Below, piece by piece: positions 58,024-64,000 of a stretch of DNA of 64,000 nucleotides; positions within the stretch are counted from its first letter, which is position 1, and every line of letters starts with the position of its first letter. The position numbers were made by a program, and so were the translations under genes. Source of the DNA: Vagococcus fluvialis. Lineage in GTDB: Bacteria; Bacillota; Bacilli; Lactobacillales; Vagococcaceae. The DNA is taken from the NCBI RefSeq assembly GCF_003337315.1, contig NZ_QPJV01000008.1:1-64000 (forward strand). Direction: 5' to 3'. The notes beneath the pieces are model-generated. The model made no database searches. It worked only from the letters and a program-made list of their open reading frames with translations, and was not told the origin of the DNA.

Positions 58024-59835
58024 TTAAAATGTTTCTACTAATGCTTCTAATTCGTTTAATCTTTCTTCAAAGACTTTCATCGCATCTTCAATATAAGCAG
58101 CTTGTGTCATATCAACACCAGCTTTTTTCATCACTTCAATTGGGTAATCACTACTTCCTGCTTTTAAGAATCCTAAATAGTTTTCTAAAGCATTTTCCTC
58201 ACCCTTAAGAATTTTATCTGCTAAAGCTGCAGCTGCAGAGAATCCTGTTGAGTATTGGAAGACATAGTAATTGTAATAGAAATGAGGAATACGACTCCAC
58301 TCATAAGCAATTTCTGGGTCTTTTTCAACTGAAGGGCCATAATATTTAGCATTTAGGCCAGCATAATACTCACTTAAGAATTCACTTGTTAGAGGAGTGC
58401 CTTTAGCATCTTCTGTGTGAATGAAATGTTCAAATTCAGCAAATTGAGTTTGTCTAAAGATTGTTCCTTTGAATCCATCTAAATAGTGGTTTAAGACAAA
58501 GGCACGGACTTTAGGATCTGTTTCTGTTTTTAATAAATACTCAGTTAATAAGTTTTCATTTGTTGTTGAAGCAATCTCTGCAAGGAAAATTGAATAATCA
58601 CCATACACATAAGGTTGTGTTTTACGTGTGTAATAACTATGAACACTATGTCCCATCTCATGAACTAATGTATACAGATGATTTAAACTATCATGCCAGT
58701 TTAAAAGAATATAAGGTTTTGTGTCGTAACTTCCAGATGAGTAGGCACCACTACGTTTTCCTTTATTTTCAACGACGTCAATCCAGCGATCTGCATAGGC
58801 TTCCTTAACAATTTCAATATACTCTTCACCAAGTGGCTCTAATCCTTTAAGAGAAATTTCTTTTGCTTCCTCATAAGAATGTTTAATTGGAGCATCTCCT
58901 AAAACTGGTGTATACATATCGTACATATGTAAGGTATCAACATTAAGTAATTTTTTACGTAAAGCCACATAACGATGTAATAATGGTAAGTTTTTATCAA
59001 CTACATCAAGTAATGTATCATAAACTGATTCTGGAATATGGTTAGCACTTAAAGCTGCTTCACGAGCTGAAGAGAAGTTTCTAACTTTAGCATTAAAGTT
59101 ATGTTTTTTAACATTAGCTGTTAAAGTACTTGCAAAAGTATTTCTAAATTGTTCATACACACTGTACATTCCTTTAAAGGCTGCTTCTCTAACTTCACGG
59201 TTAGTACTTTCCATTAATTGGCCGTATAAACCATGTGATAGCTCAACATCATGACCATTTTCATCTTTAACAATTGGGAATTTTAAATCCGCATTGTTTA
59301 AAACTGAGAATGTATCACTTGAAGCTGATAACACTTCACTAGCATTAGCTAATAATTCTTCTTCTTTCGCTGATAAAACGTGTGCTCTTTCATCAGTCAT
59401 TTGTTTAACAAAATAACGATAAACTTCTAAGTCTTTATTTTCAGCAAAGTAACCATCAATTTCTTCATCTGATAAAGTTAAAACTTCTGGTTGGAACCAA
59501 GCTAGGGCTGCTCCTGATTGAGCCGCTAAACTACTTGCTCTTGCATATAGACCTTGATAAGTTGTGTTACTTGTATCTTGGTCATTTTTTAAATGTGAAT
59601 ACACATAAATTTTTTCAACTTCACGGTAAACACTTAATAAATAGTCGATTGCTTTCAAGAAGCTATCTGCTCCATTTTTTAGTGTTCCTTGATAGCTTGG
59701 TGCTTCTTCTAATTTTTTTGTTAAAGCTTCAAAAGCCGTATCAAAAGCTGCATCACTTTCAAAAATTGGTGTTAAGTCCCATGTTTCTTTTTCTGTTAAA
59801 TCTGAACGATTTGGTAATTGTTTTGTTTCACTCAT
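58024..59835 (-). CDS. pepF: Oligoendopeptidase F
   Basis: A cytosolic M3B metallopeptidase that cleaves peptides of roughly 7-17 residues. The zinc motif is HEMGHSVHSYY with the third ligand Glu in FLAEIASTTNE. The 603 residues and all helical landmarks (SETKQLPNRSDLTEKETWDL, KYYGPSVEKDPEIAYEWSRI, FQYSTGFSAAAALADKI in short form) are canonical for enterococcal PepF. It is divergent from nothing: coiA lies upstream on the same strand with a 25-bp gap. PepF and CoiA are neighbours also in other Lactobacillales. Confidence 0.97.
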   Translation of the reverse strand: MSETKQLPNRSDLTEKETWDLTPIFESDAAFDTAFEALTKKLEEAPSYQGTLKNGADSFLKAIDYLLSVYREVEKIYVYSHLKNDQDTSNTTYQGLYARASSLAAQSGAALAWFQPEVLTLSDEEIDGYFAENKDLEVYRYFVKQMTDERAHVLSAKEEELLANASEVLSASSDTFSVLNNADLKFPIVKDENGHDVELSHGLYGQLMESTNREVREAAFKGMYSVYEQFRNTFASTLTANVKKHNFNAKVRNFSSAREAALSANHIPESVYDTLLDVVDKNLPLLHRYVALRKKLLNVDTLHMYDMYTPVLGDAPIKHSYEEAKEISLKGLEPLGEEYIEIVKEAYADRWIDVVENKGKRSGAYSSGSYDTKPYILLNWHDSLNHLYTLVHEMGHSVHSYYTRKTQPYVYGDYSIFLAEIASTTNENLLTEYLLKTETDPKVRAFVLNHYLDGFKGTIFRQTQFAEFEHFIHTEDAKGTPLTSEFLSEYYAGLNAKYYGPSVEKDPEIAYEWSRIPHFYYNYYVFQYSTGFSAAAALADKILKGEENALENYLGFLKAGSSDYPIEVMKKAGVDMTQAAYIEDAMKVFEERLNELEALVETF

Positions 59836-59860
59836 TAATTCATAACTCCCCTCTCATAAT

Positions 59861-60997
59861 TTACTTACTTATCATAACATATTTTAAGGGTAACCATAAA
59901 ATTTCCCACTTTACTTCTTTAGTAGGTTTTTCATTAATTAAATGATAAATTGATTTTTTATCTTTTTTTATTATTTTTTGTTCTTCTAAAACAAAACAAT
60001 ATAAAGACAAACAATAACCAAGTAACCTAGTAGTTTTAATCAAAGAAAACTCTTCAAAGTCGTAGTCACTCACCACATAACTCAATATATCATTAGCACT
60101 TCCAGATTTATACTTCAAAAAATAATCATACACTAAAAAACGTAAAATCAGCTCCTTTTCAAATAAAACCGGCGTCAAAAAACTAGGTAAAAAGCACATC
60201 TTATTCATATTTCTGAGATTTTGTCCTTTTGAGTAGAAAAATGACTGTAACTCCATAGTTTTTGGCAGCTTTTGATTTAACTGACGATTCCATTTACATC
60301 GTTGCTCATAATAATTACTCGCAGGATTCGTTTGCATTTTTGCCTTTACTTCTTTTTGTGCAGCATTCAATATGTTTAAAATACTTAATTGATTTAAATC
60401 AAATTCTTCTTTCTCAAAAAGTAGTTCAGATGAAGCATAGATAATAAAATAATCTAAATATATTTTACGATTCTCAACAGAACATTCCCACATATAAAAT
60501 CCTTTCGACTCTGAAAAATAAATAAATTGTTTTTGTAGAGCCGATAACTTATTTTTTAAATGAAACTTTTCTCCTAACAACCAGATAACTTGATACCCAT
60601 TATTTAAATAAGACTCCGTTCTCTCTTTAAATCGTTCAAGACTAAGAGCGCTACACTGAAATTCAATGGCAATTTTTTCTTGAATTAGCACATCTGGCCG
60701 TTGGTTTAATTCAGGTAAAAAAGCTTCCACTTCATATTCAATACCATATTTGTCACAATTATTAGCTATTAATTCTTTTCCTTTTAGATGTTCTTCTGAT
60801 TCATTTTCCGAAAACAAATCACAAGTTTCACGGGTTTTATGAGCAAAATGCGATCTATTAACTTTCCCACTTTTGATAATAACTTGAGAGTGGCAACCTG
60901 GACAAAACCATTTTTCCTTTTTAGCTTTTTTTATTTCTTCTGAAGTAAGTTTAGAAATAAAGCATTTTTCTTTTAGATCATTTTCAGCAACTAACAT
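59861..60997 (-). CDS. coiA: Competence protein CoiA-like
   Basis: A 378-residue late-competence-type protein thought to act in processing or recombination of incoming DNA. The N terminus has a zinc-ribbon-like CPGC pair (WFCPGCHSQVI) and SHFAHK. A PD-(D/E)xK nuclease-like core follows: QRPDVLIQEKIAIEFQCSALS, in which Asp, Glu and Gln line the active site. The C-terminal part (about 200-378) is AT-rich and less conserved. GGAGGGG stands before the ATG. It lies between queG (opposite strand) and pepF. A CACGAATA octamer resembling the competence sigma-factor box precedes it. Confidence 0.9.
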   Translation of the reverse strand: MLVAENDLKEKCFISKLTSEEIKKAKKEKWFCPGCHSQVIIKSGKVNRSHFAHKTRETCDLFSENESEEHLKGKELIANNCDKYGIEYEVEAFLPELNQRPDVLIQEKIAIEFQCSALSLERFKERTESYLNNGYQVIWLLGEKFHLKNKLSALQKQFIYFSESKGFYMWECSVENRKIYLDYFIIYASSELLFEKEEFDLNQLSILNILNAAQKEVKAKMQTNPASNYYEQRCKWNRQLNQKLPKTMELQSFFYSKGQNLRNMNKMCFLPSFLTPVLFEKELILRFLVYDYFLKYKSGSANDILSYVVSDYDFEEFSLIKTTRLLGYCLSLYCFVLEEQKIIKKDKKSIYHLINEKPTKEVKWEILWLPLKYVMISK

Positions 60998-61018
60998 AAT
61001 TCCCCTCCTTAACTAAAA

Positions 61019-61026
61019 TATTCGTG
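61019..61026 (-). promoter_or_regulatory. Candidate competence (ComX/SigX, CIN) box upstream of coiA
   Basis: CACGAATA on the minus strand differs from the streptococcal CIN-box TACGAATA at one base and lies 22 bases before the coiA start with a T-rich stretch nearby. The same octamer occurs upstream of recA (23590-23597). It could be chance. Confidence 0.4.
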
Positions 61027-61100
61027 AGAATTTAAAAGTTACTTGAATTTTTTTTAGAACTCCGTAATACTTAAAGAAAAAGATAAGGAGGTAGATTTAG

Positions 61101-62246
61101 ATGTATGAGACGTTAAAACAACAAATCATCACAGCTAGTAAGGACATCGGAATTGATAAAATCGGCTTCACAACTGCTGAGCCCTTTGACCATTTAAAGG
61201 AAAGCTTACTAGAGCAAAAAGAAAATAATCATACAACAGGGTTTGAACATCAAAATATTGACGAAAGATTATACCCAGAATTAATTTTTGATAAACCAAA
61301 ATCAATCATCTCTATTGCCTTAGCTTATCCATCTCGTATGAACACTCGTCCAGAAAAAATCAGAGGTGAAAAAAGAGGGAAATTTGCTCGTGCCTCTTGG
61401 GGAGTTGACTACCATAATATTTTAAAAGATCGCATGGAAAAATTAATTGAAGCCATTAAAGAGTTAAGTCTTGATAATCCAGATTTGACATTTAAGCCAA
61501 TGGTAGATACAGGTGAATTAATTGATGTTGTTGTTGCTCAAAGAGCTGGCCTTGGTTTTATTGGTAAAAATGGCTTATTGATCACTGAAGAGTTTGGCTC
61601 TTATGTGTATCTTGGAGAGATTATTACTAATATTCCTTTTGAAGCAGACACCCCAATCGAAAATCAGTGTGGGACTTGCACCAAATGTATTGACCAATGC
61701 CCAACCTCTGCCTTACTTGGTGACGGGAGAATGAATGGTCAACTTTGTCTGTCCTATCAAACCCAAACAAAGGGGATGATGCCCGAAGAATTTAGACCTA
61801 AAATTAGAACGATTATTTATGGTTGTGATATCTGCCAAGAAGTCTGTCCTTTTAACAAAGGTAAAAATTCTCACTTTCATGAAGAAATGGAACCTGATCC
61901 AGAAGTCGTTCAACCACTATTAAAACCTTTATTAACTATCTCAAATAAAGAATTTAAAGAAAAATTCGGTTACTTAGCTGGCTCTTGGCGTGGTAAAAAA
62001 CCGATTCAACGAAATGCGATTATCGCTCTAGCTAACGCTCGTGATAAAACAAGTGTCCCAAATATTTTAAGATGCTTAGATGAAGACCCTCGTCCTGTTA
62101 TTCGTGGCACTGCTGCTTGGGCACTAGGCATACTAGGAAAAGGCAACGAAGAAGTTTTACTTTTCTTAGAAGAACATCTTGAAAAAGAAAGTGATGAAGA
62201 AGTCATCACTGAATTAGAAAAATCGATAATTAATATAAAAGAATAG
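61101..62246 (+). CDS. queG: Epoxyqueuosine reductase QueG
   Basis: The cobalamin-dependent last enzyme of queuosine biosynthesis, acting on tRNA position 34. The 381 residues include the N-terminal cobalamin-binding region ([24 protein letters not shown] in blocks) and two [4Fe-4S] motifs: [16 protein letters not shown] and [13 protein letters not shown]-terminal HEAT-like repeat (about 310-381, [15 protein letters not shown]) is present. AAGGAGGTAG precedes the ATG. It is divergent from coiA and monocistronic. With QueT at 32 kb it indicates that this organism salvages preQ1 and finishes queuosine. Confidence 0.96.
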   Translation: MYETLKQQIITASKDIGIDKIGFTTAEPFDHLKESLLEQKENNHTTGFEHQNIDERLYPELIFDKPKSIISIALAYPSRMNTRPEKIRGEKRGKFARASWGVDYHNILKDRMEKLIEAIKELSLDNPDLTFKPMVDTGELIDVVVAQRAGLGFIGKNGLLITEEFGSYVYLGEIITNIPFEADTPIENQCGTCTKCIDQCPTSALLGDGRMNGQLCLSYQTQTKGMMPEEFRPKIRTIIYGCDICQEVCPFNKGKNSHFHEEMEPDPEVVQPLLKPLLTISNKEFKEKFGYLAGSWRGKKPIQRNAIIALANARDKTSVPNILRCLDEDPRPVIRGTAAWALGILGKGNEEVLLFLEEHLEKESDEEVITELEKSIINIKE

Positions 62247-62256
62247 ATTGTACTCT

Positions 62257-62300
62257 AAAAAAACTGTGAACTAAGTTAAAATCTTAGTTCACAGTTTTTT
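62257..62300. terminator. Bidirectional terminator between queG and the ABC-F gene
   Basis: AAAACTGTGAACTAAG pairs with CTTAGTTCACAGTTTT over a 7-base loop, with A/T tracts on both sides. Confidence 0.93.
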
Positions 62301-64000
62301 AATATTCTTCTAAAGCAAGTGACGCTTCTTCCCATTCTTCAAGTAATTCTTCTTGTCTAGCAAATTTTTGATTAAGCGTGTCATTTAATTGTTGCAAAAC
62401 TTGATGGTCTTCTAGATTTTCTGGAAGTCCCATCTCTTCTTGTAATGTTTCAATAGACTCTTCTAATTCATGCATTTCTTTTTCAAGAGTTTCTACTTGT
62501 CTCATTAACGTACGTTCTTCTCGTTGTTTTTGTTTATCCATCTCGAAGTTTTTCTTCGTATCTGTTTTGATTTCTGAAACTACTTCTTCTTTTTCATCAA
62601 GTAACTCTTTTAACTGCTCTTCTTCTAGCTTTTTCTCTAAATAATAATCATAGTTTCCATGATAGAGCTTACTACCCTCTTCAGATAACTCTAAAACACT
62701 TGTTGCGATACGATTAATAAAATAGCGGTCATGAGAAACAAATAAAATAGTTCCTTCATAATCTATTAGGGCATTTTCTAACACCTCTTTACTATCAATA
62801 TCCAAGTGGTTAGTTGGCTCATCTAGAATTAAGAAGTTATCTTGATTCATAGATAGTTTTGCTAATGCCACACGAGCTTTTTCTCCCCCGCTTAATAAAG
62901 GAATTGTCTTTTTAACATCTTCCCCTGAGAATAAGAAACTTCCTAAAATAGTTCTGATTTCTTTTTCTGGCGTCGTTCGATGTTCTGACCATAATTCTTC
63001 TAATACAGTTTGCTGAGAGTTTAATTTAGCTTGTTCTTGGTCGTAATAACCAATAGAAACATGATGTCCAATTTTTTTATCTCCTTTAATAAAAGGAATA
63101 TCATCAATAATTGATTTTAATAAAGTTGATTTACCAACTCCATTAGGTCCAACTAAAGCAATAGCTTCTTGTTTTCTAATTTGAAAATCCACTGGCTCAC
63201 ATAAAATAGTTTCATTGTATCCAATAGCGGCACTATTTACTTCTAAAACTTCACGACCTGATTCTCTTTCAATACCAAATAAGAAATGAGCTGATTTTTC
63301 ATCTCCTTGAGGACGTTCAATTCTATCCATCTTCTCAAGTTGTTTTCTACGACTTTGTGCTCTTTTAGTTGTAGACGCTCGGACTAAATTTTTTGCTACA
63401 AAATCTTCTAATTTATTAATCTCTACTTGTTGTTTCTCGAATTCTTTCCATTCTCTTTCAAGACGTTCTGCTTTTTGCTCTAGGTAGCGACTATAATTTC
63501 CTTTATAACGACTCATTTTTTGACGGCTAATCTCATAAACTTCTTGAACAATTTTATCTAAAAAGTAACGGTCATGAGAAACCATTAAAAGGGCCCCACG
63601 GTAATTTTGTAAATAATTTTCTAACCAACTTAAGGTTTCAATGTCCAAGTGGTTAGTCGGCTCATCTAGCACTAATAAGTCTGGTTTTTCAAGTAATAAC
63701 TTAGCTAAAGCAAGACGTGTTTTTTGTCCTCCTGATAAGTTACTAATTTGGTGATCAAAATAAGTTTCATCAAATCTAAAGCCATGAAGGACTGACTTAA
63801 TCTCTGATTCATAACCATAACCATTTAATTCATTAAACTCATGTTGCAAGCGGTCGTATTCATCTAAAACTTGCTCATATTGTTTTTCATTATTTTGAAT
63901 TTCTTCATTTGAAATTTGTTCTTCTAAAAATCTTAATCGTTTTTCCATTTTTTGAATAGACTCAAAAACTGTTAGCATTTCTTCCCAAATTGTTTTAGAA
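62299..64000 (-). CDS. ABC-F family ATPase, 5' end outside the window
   Basis: A soluble double-ATPase of the ABC-F type, without membrane segments, which acts at the ribosomal E site. At least 566 residues are present. The frame stays open past the first visible ATG (63978) to the window edge with homologous-looking SKTIWEE, so the true start and the first Walker A lie outside. Visible are the first signature LSGGQKTRLALAKLLL and DEPTNHLDIETL, the second Walker A VGPNGVGKSTLL, the second LSGGEKARVALAKL, and LDEPTNHLDIDS. The linker between domains is the typical basic helical hairpin, and there is a long C-terminal coiled coil (about 460-559 from the first ATG). It resembles YdiF/YfmR-like housekeeping members more than drug-resistance ones. 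Confidence 0.93.
   Translation of the reverse strand, partial: SKTIWEEMLTVFESIQKMEKRLRFLEEQISNEEIQNNEKQYEQVLDEYDRLQHEFNELNGYGYESEIKSVLHGFRFDETYFDHQISNLSGGQKTRLALAKLLLEKPDLLVLDEPTNHLDIETLSWLENYLQNYRGALLMVSHDRYFLDKIVQEVYEISRQKMSRYKGNYSRYLEQKAERLEREWKEFEKQQVEINKLEDFVAKNLVRASTTKRAQSRRKQLEKMDRIERPQGDEKSAHFLFGIERESGREVLEVNSAAIGYNETILCEPVDFQIRKQEAIALVGPNGVGKSTLLKSIIDDIPFIKGDKKIGHHVSIGYYDQEQAKLNSQQTVLEELWSEHRTTPEKEIRTILGSFLFSGEDVKKTIPLLSGGEKARVALAKLSMNQDNFLILDEPTNHLDIDSKEVLENALIDYEGTILFVSHDRYFINRIATSVLELSEEGSKLYHGNYDYYLEKKLEEEQLKELLDEKEEVVSEIKTDTKKNFEMDKQKQREERTLMRQVETLEKEMHELEESIETLQEEMGLPENLEDHQVLQQLNDTLNQKFARQEELLEEWEEASLALEEY

Noticed and set aside
62299-63978. Complete ABC-F protein starting at the ATG at 63978
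   Set aside because: The frame stays open upstream to the window edge with family-like residues, and the first Walker A is missing, so the gene is cut by the window end.
1-64000. CRISPR arrays, insertion sequences, integrases, prophage genes
   Set aside because: No regularly spaced repeats, transposase motifs, terminal inverted repeats or phage structural genes were seen on reading both strands.

Overview
This window is a low-GC, gene-dense chromosomal segment of a Gram-positive coccus of the Lactobacillales. The best fit is Enterococcaceae, Vagococcus or a close relative. This rests on family-level synteny and protein style: the nusB-asp23-efp-pepP block, rpmA-prp-rplU, a class III fructose bisphosphatase, a Zur-type zinc-starvation ribosomal-protein operon, and the relQ/nadK/rluA-type block facing CYTH-spxH. 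It is inference, because no 16S or marker comparison was possible. There is no prophage, insertion sequence, CRISPR array or replication origin. The segment looks like core chromosome with a few accessory modules.

Layout. 1-4.5 kb: translation genes on the minus strand (nusB, asp23/gls24-like, efp, pepP, rpmA with its processing protease prp, rplU with an L21-type leader), then a TetR regulator. 4.8-9.4 kb: tRNA-Arg(UCU), a TrmR-like methyltransferase, fbp and pncB; the fbp-pncB gap holds a 57-bp near-perfect direct repeat. 9.5-12.1 kb: rplKAJL with an L10-type leader and two L1-binding-like sites. 12.2-14.9 kb: an acetyltransferase and a His-rich P1B-4 metal-efflux ATPase. 14.9-20.6 kb: an AraC regulator and a five-gene operon (two Gfo/Idh dehydrogenases, two TIM-barrel isomerase-like proteins, one ThuA protein) that looks like an oxidative (3-keto-sugar type) glycoside pathway. 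20.7-27.4 kb: rny, recA, cinA, two-subunit L-serine dehydratase and small unknowns. 27.4-31.2 kb: an NhaC-family transporter under a T-box, a lipoprotein hydrolase, nusG, secE and zinc-ribbon rpmG. 31.3-40.5 kb: CBS/ACT protein, queT with a preQ1 riboswitch, lipid-kinase family protein, recD2, trmL, rlmA, cutC, and a probable small RNA upstream of trmL.

40.6-44.5 kb: a corA gene cut by an in-frame TAG and flanked by related 41-bp direct repeats. Next comes a six-gene zinc-starvation operon under a Zur-box-like palindrome: adcA, then cysteine-poor L33, S14 and L32, a 126-residue unknown and a 36-residue basic microprotein. 44.5-49.8 kb: a divergent sulfur amino-acid module with a PLP trans-sulfuration enzyme on one side, RidA + CoA-disulfide-reductase-like protein + TcyP-like transporter on the other, and a YheO-type regulator. 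49.9-57.9 kb: an ArsR-controlled ABC-2 exporter, mgtE, rluA-family synthase, nadK, relQ, and opposite them CYTH and spxH. 58-64 kb: pepF, coiA, queG and an ABC-F ATPase whose 5' end lies beyond the window.

Genes that work together: Prp trims the L27 precursor made next to it. The zinc operon pairs a high-affinity zinc-binding lipoprotein with replacement ribosomal proteins, while the ordinary zinc-ribbon L33 sits at 31 kb. QueT and QueG both serve queuosine. RidA would detoxify enamine products of the PLP lyase fed by imported cystine. RelQ, NadK and SpxH sit in the conserved yjb stress block. Many promoters here show clear -35/-10 pairs with 17-bp spacing and most operons end in strong hairpins, so the transcription units are unusually readable.
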